From contig NC_134572.1 of the NCBI RefSeq assembly GCF_050947875.1, positions 133,541,105 to 133,605,104 of the forward strand: 64,000 bases of DNA, written 5' to 3'. The notes beneath the pieces are model-generated. The model had not been told where the DNA came from. It did not search any database and worked only from the letters and a program-made list of their open reading frames with translations. Position numbers and translations under genes: made by a program. Shown piece after piece: positions 49,908-62,004 of this stretch; the first letter of the stretch is position 1, and the number at the start of each line of letters is the position of its first letter. The stretch is from Dermacentor variabilis (lineage: Eukaryota; Arthropoda; Arachnida; Ixodida; Ixodidae).

Positions 49908-51440
49908 GAGGTGTCAGTCATCGCCATAATTCTTAGAGAATAGTGCAGGGGTTGTGCACATGTGTCCGACTGGCGCCTGGCGCCTTCCACATTGCTGCCC
50001 TTCTGGAATATTCATTTCACGAAGAGCAAAATGCACGTTTGCAGAGACAAATGACGTGAGTTGCTCCGCGATTTTCTTGGCTTGTGTGACATAACAATGA
50101 TAACTTAATGATAATCATTTTATTTTACATCACTTGTACATGATGACGGAAGCAGGCATGACGAATTCTTTCGCTTCGTACGGTCACGCGACAAACCATA
50201 CTTGTTCTTCTTGCCTTTCCTCTGCTTCTATCTCATATTTGTCCACGTGGCGAGGTTAGAATATCATTTCGCGAATCCCCAAAATGAGACATACATCCCA
50301 TACATATGTAACTCGGAATGGTGACAAAATTTCACGAGAGTTTTACCGAACCCCGACACACACACCGACCCCCTGCCCTCTTTGTTACCTCAATCCATCT
50401 GTCTTTCGGAGTTGGTTGTTGACTATGTGCGAAGTTTATGCCCCCTCCCTCAGCATAATTCATAATTGCCTTATTTCTTCGTTTTTCGCTGCTTACTTGG
50501 AAGCACAACTGCCCTCCTGCGTTTAGAAAAAGTGCAATGTACACCCCCAGTTTTACAAGGAAGAAGCACCTAGTCCGCGTTTAAGCAGTGGAAAACATAG
50601 GCCCATTCTCTTGTTTTCCTACCGCGCGGGATCATTTGCAACAGCAGTAACAACAGGAAGCAGGTAATGCTTTCTGGACGTTCTCGGGTATAACAAAGGA
50701 TGCGATGATATTCCACCCCTTATAATGGAGCACATCTCTCGACACGCAAGCGACACGCGACCGCCCTACTATGGCCGCTGCGCAAGCGTATGCAGCGGAC
50801 AGCGTGCAGCGGGAGTCCACGTGCTCGGCCGGCCGAAAGAGAAAGCGCCGCGGCTGCGTAATAAGTTGGCTGATTATACACTGCGCACGTGCTGTACACA
50901 CGGGGCGGCCATTAGCGACACCTTTGTCATTTGTGCTCTGTGCCGGTCTACACGGGCGCCAAGTGCTCCTTGTGGAGCTGTTTCGCCACGCAGAGTGAAG
51001 CAAAAAAAAAAAATATATATAGATTGACGTTTAAAGCTACTCCGCAGAAAGATTAGTTAGATTAGCACCGACTTCTTTATTTGATTTCTGTCTTGATTAG
51101 ATACCGTCCACGGCGAGCAAGAAAAAAAGGAAAGCAGAAACTAACGAAATGCTTATTGCCCTCCACACTCCCCCCCCCCCCCCCCTTCCGCAGTTTGCAC
51201 CCTCACCATCTAAAATTATAATAATAATTAATAACAACAGAAAATTATTGAGAACTGTCTTTAATTCGTTCGGGAGGCTTACGGGACTACCAAACCTTTT
51301 TTTTTTTTTTTTTTGCAGTGAGATGGACTTTCTGAATTAAACGAATCTGTCTGTGTGCTTGTAAACACGTCCTCATAAAGGCCAGGCTTCCAAATTACAA
51401 AAAGAAAGGGAAAAAAAGCGCTCTGGTATTGCTTAGTGTT
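49906..51440. other. No recognised gene
   Basis: Includes a C-run (51170-51185) and a T17-18 run near 51299-51315. No domain or element end recognised. Confidence 0.4.
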
Positions 51441-51617
51441 ACTTGACGTTCAGCTGCTGAGCCCAATGTCGCGGTTTCAACTCAGAGCCTTCGTTGTCGC
51501 AGTCCGATCGGGGAGGGATGCAAGAGCACTGTTGACTGGTGTTTTCGTGCGCGTGTAAATAACTCCATGTGTTAGAAACCACGGCCGAGCCACCCACTGC
51601 GGCGTCTCTGATAGCCA
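51441..51617 (+). mobile_element. Old tRNA-derived SINE body, degraded
   Basis: GCTGCTGAGCCCAATGTCGC followed by GGTTTCAACTC resembles the B-box half of a tRNA-derived SINE head (pol III promoter). GATGCAAGAGCACTGTTGAC and GTTTTCGTGCGCGTG follow, as in a SINE body. It is degraded and lacks its own tail. Confidence 0.4.
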
Positions 51618-51632
51618 TTAAGTTACATTGGG

Positions 51633-51729
51633 AACCCCAGGTGGTCTAAATTTCCGGAGTCCCCCACTACGGCGTGCCTCATAATCAGAAAGTGGTTTTG
51701 GCATGCAAAACCCCATAATTTAATTTTAT
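51633..51729 (+). mobile_element. 5'-truncated SINE 3' end with 15-bp target duplication
   Basis: A 97-bp insertion starting AACCCCAGGTGGTCTAAATT and ending in CATAATTTAATTTTAT. TTAAGTTACATTGGG stands immediately before (51618-51632) and after (51730-51744). This is the hallmark of target-primed reverse transcription by a LINE enzyme. Confidence 0.8.
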
Positions 51730-51744
51730 TTAAGTTACATTGGG

Positions 51745-52342
51745 GGCAATAAATGCGGTTATGTACGGTATACGCAAGGATGAGTGTTAAATATTGTGCT
51801 TCCGAGTGATCAGAAGATTTCTTCTATCAAATCCTAATCTGGCCTTAGTTTATCAGACCTTACACAACGACGCTAGCTTGTCTTTTACATCAATTTTTGT
51901 TTGTAATTTCGGTGGGAGAGCAAATAAAGAAAGCCGAACGAATGAGCAACAAGAAGCTGCCGAAGCTATAGCCCTGCAAACATCAGAAGCTGCTTATTGG
52001 TCATGCGCTCCTCTTTCCTCTTTATTACCACCTTCAACAAAATTAGAAAGATATATAAAAGTAAGAAAGTGCTTGAATATAGTGTGTATTACAAAATTAA
52101 AGGGTGATTATACTCCAGAAGCGTGCCTATATGAAGTCTCTCGAAACTGATAATACCGTGTTATTACTGTGGCCGCGCCTTTTTCAGTATAAACTACACC
52201 GTTATTTATGAAACCATTGTCATTTCAAACACTTTTAACTGACATTTTAGGGCCATTTGTACCTTCGATAATCCCTAAGAGTTTGTTTACGATGCACCGT
52301 CTAATTGGTTGGGTGATATTCTGATCAGTTTTATTGGGACTT
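51745..52342. other. Unassigned sequence with a 118-codon frame
   Basis: A plus frame at 51794-52150 ends KGDYTPEACLYEVSRN and has ordinary amino-acid composition with an AEAIALQTSEAAYW stretch. I recognise no domain; it could be a transposase or exon remnant. Confidence 0.25.
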
Positions 52343-52718
52343 AAACCTAATCTAGGAAGAAGTGTATCTGTTCGGTCGCTGTTTTTGTGTGGTGCTCTGA
52401 GTTTTCTAGCTTTTGGACATTTGCGGTTACCATTGACGAAGATTGATCAACAAGACGTCGGGCGAAGATTCAACGAGCCAGGCGCCTTACAGATACGACA
52501 TTTCTTTTTTGAGGACCTGGCTATTACCCTGCCGCTACGGTGGTCGGAAGCCGAGAACATCGTCACGAGACTTATCCTCGTCCATACGTAACAAGCCATA
52601 TGAATGATTCTACGAACCGTAATGAAAAGCCTGGGGCCTTGCAAGCGTCGCAAAGCTTCATAAAGCCGGCACGTTTGGTTTCCACAACTCGGAATCAACT
52701 TCAGCGAATTCAGGAATA

Positions 52719-54059
52719 ATGGCTGACGGTGAAGCCGAGAGCAAGAAACCTCGCCTAGAAGACAGCAAGTACGGTGATACAACATCCAATTATGAGCTAA
52801 GTGATGAGGAAGAGGTGGGTGAAGATGCACCGTTTACTTTGGTCACGTACAAGAAAAAGCGAGCCGAAGGCATTCCGGTTGTCTTTCGCCCAACAAGTGA
52901 AGGTACTACTTTTTGGCAAGTAAACCTAAACCGAGTGTCTACCGAAATAGTTTCCGCTGCCAAAGAAAAAGTACAGTCTTTCAGGACGAACAGAGATGGA
53001 AGTTTCAGTGTCAGCGTTGCTTCCTTAGCGTCGGCGAAACGCCTTTTTATGTTCTCAAGTGTAGGCGGCCTGGAAGTCAAGCCCTTCATCCCCGAGTCAT
53101 ACACGCGAAACGTTGGGAAAGTAAAACATGTGCCTCTGCGTTACAGACGAACAACTCCTAGACTTCTTGAAAGACGCAGGAGTTATATCGGCACGCAGAC
53201 AGATAAGGTATTCCCGCCAAGAAGATGGAGCAGTTAAGTCACATCCACTTCACACGGTAATTCTGACTTTCAGAGACGATCGCCCTATTCCAGGAAGAAT
53301 TTACTTGGGTTTCACCAGTCACCCTGTTGAGGAATACCTAGGACCAGCACTTCGCTGCTATAATTGCGAGAGATTTGGGCACATGGCGAAAACCTGCCGC
53401 AGCACACGTCGATGCAAAATCTGCTCAGAAGATCATGACCACAAGGAGCGCAAGTCACTTCTTCAACCTAAATGTGCAAACTGTGGGGGAAACCATGCCG
53501 CCTCCTTCTCAGGCTGCCCTGAGAAAAAAGCAGCGGCACAAATGCGTCGACATGAACTAATCCATGAAAGACGACCACGACGCAATGAACCCGCCGCAAA
53601 CCTTGAGATTGTTCATCCAGTGCCAGATCAACCACCTCAGCGGGCACCGGAATCACCACAGCCAAGAGCACCAACAAGCTATTCGTCCTCTGGAAAACAA
53701 CCAACAGTGCAATCAAGAGACCAATCAAGAGGATCACAGTCAAGTGCCCAGTCTTATGCATCAGTGCTACGGAAACCCAGACGACAACAGGCAGAAAGTA
53801 ATACACAAGAAAGCTCCAGTACTCGCACACCTCTCAGCGACCTTACTCATCTACTGCAGAAGTAACACCAGCTAATAGCGAACATACCACAGCATCGGTG
53901 ACACAAATGATTTTGCCAATGCTTTTCGCAGCTCTTAAGGCAATCCTATCTGCTCTGCCGGAAGTAAGCAACCTACCAGAAATGAAAGCCTTGTTGCCTC
54001 TAGAAGCACTATTGTGTCAACAATCCGGGACGAAACTGCGGCGGGCAGTACATGAATAA
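52719..54059 (+). pseudogene. LINE ORF1 (gag-like) with two compensating frameshifts
   Basis: Starts MADGEAESKKPRLEDSKYGD with an acidic N-terminus, then an RRM-like region (VKPFIPESYTRNVGKV). A frameshift at about 53130-53145 moves the reading frame; it resumes as VTDEQLLDFLKDAGV and contains zinc knuckles CYNCERFGHMAKTC, CKICSEDHDH and CANCGGNHAASFSGC. A Gln/Ser/Pro-rich linker follows. A second shift at about 53820-53865 restores the original frame, which ends PEMKALLPLEALL...AVHE and TAA at 54057-54059. The hydrophobic C-terminus matches the position of the one in the minus-strand gag. The ORF2 start codon overlaps the end by 8 nt. Confidence 0.8.
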
Positions 54060-57000
54060 CCGCTACAAAAATGTCTCCATATTTCAGTGGAATGCCAACA
54101 GTCTTCGAAGGAAGAGTGCTGACTTTCGTAAACTGCTTGTGCAGTACAACTTCCCAATACTTTGCATTCAAGAGGCGGGAATCGATGACGACTTTCGCCT
54201 CTCGAATTATGTGAGATACAAGACTTCTCGTCAAGGTGCTGATAGCAGAGTGCTCCTGTGCGTCAGAAAGGACCTACCATCTTATCAAATTCAGTCCAGT
54301 CATTCAGACTTCCCGGAATTCATCGCATGTAAGGTATCCTTTGGCAGGCTCTGTATAACAGTGATTAATCTATATCTACAACGTTCAAAACGGATTTCAG
54401 TAGAAGCGCTAGTGGATATCTTCAAGATAGCTCATTCTAATGTATTTATATGTGGTGACTTCAATGCACACAACATCATCTGGGGCAGTGATCATTGTGA
54501 TGCACGGGGTAACGTTATTGAGTGCGCCATAGATAAATGCAACTTGACTGTTTTAAACGATGGGTCGCCAACATCCCTTCGTGGATATAATTACTCAAGC
54601 TGCATAGATGTTACCCTGTGTTCACATGATCTAGTGAATGGTGTGGGATGGACAACAGATATGGAAACGCGCGGAAGTGATCATTTTCCCATCCTTGTTA
54701 ACCACCCTAGCATGCACTGTGATATCAGGCGTTACAGCAGACTAACCAACTGGCAAGCTTTTCGGTACCGCCTAATGGATCAAATTAATCAACATGCAAC
54801 AGTGGAAAAATGTACAGAATTTTTGCAGGATAATATGAACATATGCACAAAGAAGGTCCCAATTCCAAAAGATTATGCTGCAGTTGACGGAGAATATGAA
54901 CACCTAAGAGCCATCCGACGCCGATCCGAAAGAGCTTACCGACGGAGCGGAAGTTTAGAAGCATACAGAAACGCTCAGAAAATACACAATGTAATGCGCA
55001 GACGAATGGAAAATTTAGGCAAACGGCGCTGGCGCGATTGCTGCGGCACGCTGTCTCCTCACACGGCTGTCCCACGAATTTTTCTAGTAATTCGTTCTTT
55101 AAGCGGACCTGTAACACAGAGCTTCCCATTTCCTGCTCTCGCTGTAGCTCGCGATACTTGTGAAATAACAGTTGCAGATGAATTTTGTGAGCTTATTTCC
55201 AGACCTGCTTTTTCATCGCATTGTGCAGAATTTGATATTTCAGTAGTGTTGGCTAAGCGAAAAATTACTGCTTGCTACTGGGCCCAACATCCTCAATTAG
55301 ATCATATTTTCACATTAAGCGAGCTTCAATGTGCAATTGCATCATGTCGCCAAAAGTCCGCTGCTGGGCCGGACGGCATTACGTACAATATGCTAAGAAA
55401 CCTCAGACCGACAGGTACAAATGCTCTCTTAGACATCTATAATAACTTATGGATAGAGGAAACTGTACCTGACTCTTGGAAAGTCGCTCGAATCATACCA
55501 ATTTTAAAACCTGGTAAGACGCCCTTTTGCCTTGAATCCTTCCACCCGGTTAGTTTGACAAGTTGTTTATGCAAAGTAATGGAGAAAATGATTGACGCGC
55601 GACTTCAATGGTGGTGTAATGAAACGAATGTGTTGTCCAACTACTTAGTAGGTTTTAGAAAACATAGATGCACAATGGATGCAATATTAGATATAGTAAC
55701 CTGGGTGGAGCATGAGCGTGCATGTGGGAACATGACTATAGCTGTATGCCTAGACATCAAGAGGGCATTTGACACTGTTAGTCACGTTCATGTTTTGCTA
55801 AGCATGTTGGAACTTGGTCTGTCTGGCAGGTCCTTGCGATGGATTTCTGAATTTCTATCAGATCGTAAAATATTTGTTCAGGCGGGTGAAGGAAAGAGTG
55901 CTGAACATGTCAAACAGGGAGTACCACACGGAAGCGTACTCAGCCCCTTCCTTTTTAACTGCGGCATGGCTGATTTAACAAGAAGGCTGCCATCACAGTT
56001 AAAGTTTTCACTGTAGGCAGATGATGTGTGTATTTGGACATCTGGGTCTAATGCTCAACTACTTCAAATGGCATTGCAAGACGGCATAAATATAATCAAC
56101 CAATTTTGAGAGAGAGAGGAATGGTACTATCACACACAAAGACGGCTGTATTGCCCTTCACTCGGAGGCAGTTCAGAAATTTCACTCTTAATCTGGAAGG
56201 ACACCCTCTAATGGTTGTCACACAGCATCGATTTCTTGGCATAATACTTGATAGGCAGCTATCCTGGGCACCCCACATAAAGAAACTCGAAAACGGGGTC
56301 AATGCCATAGTGACTGTACTTCGCAGACTTGCAGGCACATCATGGGGCGGATCAGTATCGTCCATGCTGACTGTTTACAATGCATTAATACGACAAAAAA
56401 TTGCGTGTTCCGCGCCCATCTTACACGGACTTTCCCACACGTCAGAAGAGCGACTTCAAAGACTTTTAGCTAGAGGACTACGCCTATGTCTAGGAGTTCC
56501 ACGAGCTACTTCTAGTTCTCTTGTAATAGCTGAGGCTCGCCAATCACCATTTCCAGCTATGGGAACTACAGAAACATGCCGGCATTATTTCCGTCTTCAA
56601 ACCCAGCATAAAAACCACCCATTGGCTCTAGACATAATGAAACGAGATAGAAGTTATGTTCATATAGAAATTCAGGAAAATATTCACATATTGCCAAGAA
56701 ATTAATTTTGGACCTCAGACATCGAATATCCTCCATGGCTGCTTACAGTTCCAAAAATCGAATTGTCAGTAGATGGGATATTCAGAAAAAGAGACATGTT
56801 CATTCGAGCTGCTCAACAACTAGCACTATACCATATATATATGCGGTATTCAGGATACACACACGTCTATACAGACGGCTCCAGTACAGCAACCTCTTCA
56901 TCTTCATCATTCATTATACCGCACTTCAACAAACAAGAATCATTTAAGTTATCTCGTGCGACTTCGTCCACAACGGCTGAACTGTTCGCAAGCCTATGTG

Positions 57001-57734
57001 CGATAAAATTTATATTGTCAGTAAGAGATGCGCAAAAATGGGTAATTTTCAGCGATTCACAGGCTGCTCTAACATCACTCTGCAACACAAAGGGGAAAAC
57101 GTTCAGTGACAGTATAATATATGAAACACTTAAAAACCTCACAAAGACAAGCGAAGCGAAATATGCAATAGCATTCCAGTGGATACCAGGGCATTGCGAC
57201 ATTCCTGGCAACACAGCAGCCGATGAAGCAGCACGACAAGCGCACCTCAGAGATGATACGGCTCCGCTCCCAATATCAGAGGATGAATTACGCTGCATTA
57301 TAAGGACAACGTCTCTCAAAATGTCTAGAAACACTTGGTTTGACCAGAATTCTAAGAGCTCGGACTTATACCATATTGACCCATTTATTGAGTTCAAATT
57401 TTCATTGTCATTAGATAGAACTATGGAAACCCTTATTCATCGATTAAGGCTAGGCACTGCCTACACAAAGCATTTCTTACACAGAATTGGCCGTACGGAA
57501 ACCCCCGAATGTGATTGTGGATTTGTAGACGAAGATATATATCACCTCATTCTAGATTGCGCACATCACGACACACCAGGATGCCGACTTAAATCAGCGC
57601 TAGGTAAATTAGACCGCAGACCTTTCAGTTTAAGGAAACTTTTAGGGCCTTGCCCAACAACGGCCTTGCAGAAGAGTGCTTTAAAAGCACTAAAGACTTT
57701 TCTTGAAGACAGCGGCATTGTTGGACGTTATTAG
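54052..57734 (+). pseudogene. LINE ORF2: AP endonuclease - RT - RNase H, three lesions
   Basis: Nicks target DNA and copies the element's RNA. Endonuclease (residues ~1-230): IFQWNANSLRRK, CIQEAGID, GDFNAHNIIWGS and METRGSDHFPIL. RT: AAGPDGITYNMLRNL, LVGFRKHRCTMDAILDIV, VCLDIKRAFDTVSH (motif A intact) and GVPHGSVLSPFLFN. The next box reads stop-A-D-D: TAG at 56014-56016 replaces the Tyr codon of YADD. A 1-nt deletion in a T-run near 56104-56107 shifts the frame, and a TAA lies at about 56703-56705. RNase H then reads VYTDGSSTATSS, TTAELFASLCAI, VIFSDSQAALTS and WIPGHCDIPGNTAADEA, all catalytic residues present. The C-terminal Cys/His motif is CDCGFVDEDIYHLILDC. Confidence 0.9.
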
Positions 57735-58379
57735 CGCTTTCAATGTTCTCTTCATTTCAATGTCACTGTATCTATGCATCTGTTTGTGAATTATGTTGAC
57801 TGTTCTGTTATGACTGTATAATGCATTTACACGATGTATGTACCACCCGCTGACTAGAAAATGTGTTATTAGGCGACAGTATCGCTTGTACTTTTGAGAC
57901 TTTCATCTACATAAGTGTGGAGGCATTTACATTGTGTATTGTATGTACCATGTGTTCCTTACGTCATAGTCTTCCTGTGGAAACGTTGCGTGATAAGTCC
58001 TGGTGCTTGTGTGAAAAGACTATTTGATATGTAATCTTGAACACTATACGATGTATGACGGAACCACTCAAGAGACGAGGAGTAGCCGGCACCTTAAATT
58101 GTGCGCCAACATCTCCTTATATCATATCAATAAAAAAAACCTAATCTAGAATCTGGATACAAAATCTTCTGTAGAAGTACGGATGGTGCCCCAATTCTTT
58201 TCTTGTACACAACGTTCAATTAAAACGCACTGCCCTACGTCACATTCGCCTTTCAGAAATCCTTAAACTTCAGAGAAGCACCAGGCTTGTGGAAAGTTCA
58301 CTGTGGAGGCTGGTGGTAAGCACGTACTTCTGTTGCTTGCAGACCAACATCTTCAACTCCATACTCGAGTAAAATGCTG

Positions 58380-58850
58380 TAGCAGATTACTGATAAACGT
58401 GTCTTGAAATTCGATTGCTTAAGCACCTTCTAACCTCGCTACAGCATGGTTTCCATCGTGGATAGAGCACTGTCACAGTAGCCAATTTTCTCCATGACGT
58501 CTATTGTAATGTCGGTCTGTTCGTAGACCGAGATTACAAAAGACGTCATGGAGAAATTTTTCCAAATAATGCTATTTTCAGTCACTTTCGTAAATGTTTT
58601 GTTTCAGTGATTGATGTTCAATTATTCGTCAAATTTAACGGTACGCTTAATAACCATCTTCTTGGAGTGCCAGCTTACCTCCCTTTGTCACTTACAATTT
58701 GTTTGTTTTATTCCATTCTATTGAATAATAATCTATTATATCCGGTGTGCCACATGGGTCCGGGTTAGGCCCTTCCTTATACTTAATGTAATATGTCAAT
58801 AATTTGCTTCTCAACAAGTAATCTAAAATCAGTCTTAATGCTGATTATTG
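58380..58850 (+). pseudogene. CR1/L2-like LINE reverse transcriptase relic
   Basis: Frames interrupted by stops give LLKHLLTSLQHGFHRG, then STVTVANFLHDV, and further on SIISGVPHGSGLGPSLYLM with YVNN. These match the QHGFR-G-ST-T and SGVPQGSVLGPLLF-YVND blocks of CR1/L2-type RT. Motif A (LDFSKAFD) is not recognisable; its place holds the hairpin at 58489-58554. The ends are not defined. Confidence 0.6.
58489..58554. repeat. 30-bp stem hairpin inside the LINE relic
   Basis: TCTCCATGACGTCT at 58489-58502 pairs perfectly with 58541-58554, and 58503-58518 pairs with 58525-58540 with two mismatches. The loop is GTTCGT. The resulting foldback is precursor-like in size; it probably arose by local inverted duplication. 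Confidence 0.85.
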
Positions 58851-60030
<1,180 letters not shown>

Positions 60031-60505
60031 ATAGTTACCAGTTGATCGCAGGGATAAGGGCTTGCTCTGCACTGTTGATTAAGATTGCGTCGCTGCGAGG
60101 TGGGTGTTTCTTGTTTTGTTCTTTCTTGCTTGTTTTACAGCTGGTGCTTCCTCTGCATCTGACATTCCAAGCCGATTGGATCGGTAGAGCCCCGTCTAAA
60201 GCGCACAAATTTCTGCAATGTCCGTTTAGTCATACGCAATGACACTGGGAACGTTTGGATCAAACGAACTTTACATGACTGACTGCAGCAATAATTCATT
60301 TCTTGGTTCTGTGCATGCGTAAGCCTCAGGACATGTAGTCAGCCCTCTAGGGCAACGTGAAAGGGGGCGCATGAGTGCATATGTACAGCGTCAACTACAA
60401 GGACTGTTTTGAAATCTCCGGATTTTTAATATTTTTTTTTTTATTTAGGGTGTCTGGGCTAAGATATCTGCGAAGGCCACGAAACGCTTTGTCGGCGTCG
60501 CAAGT

Positions 60506-61138
60506 ATGGACCGCTGCTCACCACATTTAGATAGCTGCCAGGATAAAAGTAGCGCAAATTATGCCAACAATGATGAATGTTGTGCAGAGCAGCATATTCA
60601 TGCTACCGAAGAAGAACCATTATTAAATGTATTCTTTGCACTACTTTCCGGGGAGTCGAAAGGAGACGGCACCGCGAAGGAAATGGAAACAGGCACCTAC
60701 ACTGAAGGTCTGATCACTGAGTATACGCGCCCTGGGCCTACAATAACTATTGTTTCTCGGCTGCCTTTGAGCGCGAGCCGAGGTAGGAGCCATAGTATGT
60801 TCTTCACCCATTCTTCACCGATCCCCCAGAATCGATGTGACAAGGCGAACACAAGGGGTATGGTGGCCTTAAATATGTTAAAGCGATCGCGCCGTATCCG
60901 CACAGACACCTCCGTCTCGAGCGCGGCCGCTTTATGGATAGCCACTGCAAGAAACTTGTGGCCAAGATACAAGGAACAGTGGGGAATGCCACGGGGTTTG
61001 AACTGGGGTGCAGCGATTGCAAGACGGCATGGAATTTGTGATCGTCGTATCATTCGACATTGTGGTTGGCAGCGAGCTAGCCATTTCGTGTGTCCTCCTG
61101 ATATGCCCATAAGGTATCATGGCTCACGGGCGGCATGA
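60506..61138 (+). CDS. Unassigned 210-codon ORF
   Basis: The longest ATG-started frame outside transposable elements with a mixed, non-repetitive composition. It starts MDRCSPHLDSCQDK with the ATG in a fair context (CAAGTATGG). It has a Cys-rich N-terminus and a basic, Trp-containing C-terminal half (ATARNLWPRYKEQWGMPRGL). I see no signal peptide, membrane segment or known domain. A 137-codon frame overlaps on the other strand. It may be a chance ORF, a domesticated piece or an exon. Confidence 0.2.
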   Translation: MDRCSPHLDSCQDKSSANYANNDECCAEQHIHATEEEPLLNVFFALLSGESKGDGTAKEMETGTYTEGLITEYTRPGPTITIVSRLPLSASRGRSHSMFFTHSSPIPQNRCDKANTRGMVALNMLKRSRRIRTDTSVSSAAALWIATARNLWPRYKEQWGMPRGLNWGAAIARRHGICDRRIIRHCGWQRASHFVCPPDMPIRYHGSRAA

Positions 61139-61250
61139 GGATGTGGTATGGGGATGCATCAATCTCGGTAATAATAATCACAACGTATAAAACGTATCAC
61201 CGATTACGCACCTATCGTGAGAAAGATTGCTGCTCACATTAACGTCGCCA

Positions 61251-61376
61251 ATCATCTTGTAGCAAGGGGGTACTGCGCTATAAACACACGGACAGCAGAC
61301 GTAGAAGGGTCCTGTCCACTTCTGGTTCAGTTGTCTGTGTGTTTACAGCGCAGTAACCCCCTTATTACAAGATGAT
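61251..61376. repeat. Short inverted repeat (foldback element)
   Basis: The left arm (61251-61294, ATCATCTTGTAGCAAGGGGG then TACTGCGCTATAAACACACGG) is mirrored by the right arm (61334-61376, ending CCCCCTTATTACAAGATGAT) with a few mismatches. A 40-nt centre separates them. Likely a small foldback or MITE. Confidence 0.75.
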
Positions 61377-61515
61377 CTTCTACCAACTAGCACAACATGC
61401 TACTCTACCACAATACATCGCCAATCATGTCAAAAGAATGAATAAGCCGCCAATTTGTTTCTCTCTCAATATTTTTTTCTTTGCAGGAAATACAATATTC
61501 CTGTAATAGTATATG

Positions 61516-62003
61516 CAGGGTGTTTCACGTAACTTGAACCAAGGATTTTTAAAAGAGGTTTAACCGAAGGTAAGCGAAACCAACGACATCAGTGTGCCAC
61601 GGCCAAGGATGCCACAGCCCTCGCTCACGGTTCTTTCGCACGAAGCGCGGTTGAGAGCGCTGAAACACAATAGCGCATGAGCGCATTCGCATGCTTTTAT
61701 TTCACATTTCGCGGGGTTCCTTTAAACGCCGAAAAAAATCACCGTGTAGCACGTACGTTGCCACAAACAATATTGGATCGGTCGTTTCTGAATCCCGTCT
61801 ACAACGCAACGAAATGCACTTGGCCCTAGCGCGAATAGTATAAACATTTTGCATAATTAATCTTAGTTAATGAAGTAATTAAACGAAATATAAAAAATGC
61901 TCTAAGGAGCGCAACATGACGGTAAACCACATGCATTGGTTTCATTCAGCTGAGGCTAACCACTTTATTTAAATCCGTGGTTCAAGTTACGTGAAACACC
62001 CTG
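61516..62003. mobile_element. 488-bp MITE with CAGGGTGTTTCACGTAACTT termini
   Basis: CAGGGTGTTTCACGTAACTT followed by GAACCA opens the element at 61516, and the exact reverse complement closes it at 62003. The terminal repeat is about 26 bp. The interior is non-coding. The right end lies 1 nt from the LTR at 62005. Confidence 0.8.
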
Positions 62004-62004
62004 T

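Larger units (their letters stand above)
52356..58136 (+). mobile_element. Full-length I-type LINE with 13-bp target duplication
   Basis: A 5.78-kb element flanked by AAACCTAATCTAG at 52343-52355 and 58137-58149 (the first few A may belong to the tail). It comprises a 363-bp 5' UTR, ORF1 (gag), ORF2 (endonuclease, RT, RNase H), and a roughly 400-bp 3' UTR ending ATCAATAAAAAAA. This subfamily differs from the copies at 19125 and 35030: its 3' tail is A-rich, without the GTTAACCTCCCTGCC signature. A few lesions in both ORFs make it inactive as read. Confidence 0.9.

Noticed and set aside
51299..51320. T-run followed by GCAG as a splice acceptor
   Set aside because: The T-run is a homopolymer and no coding exon follows; chance resemblance.
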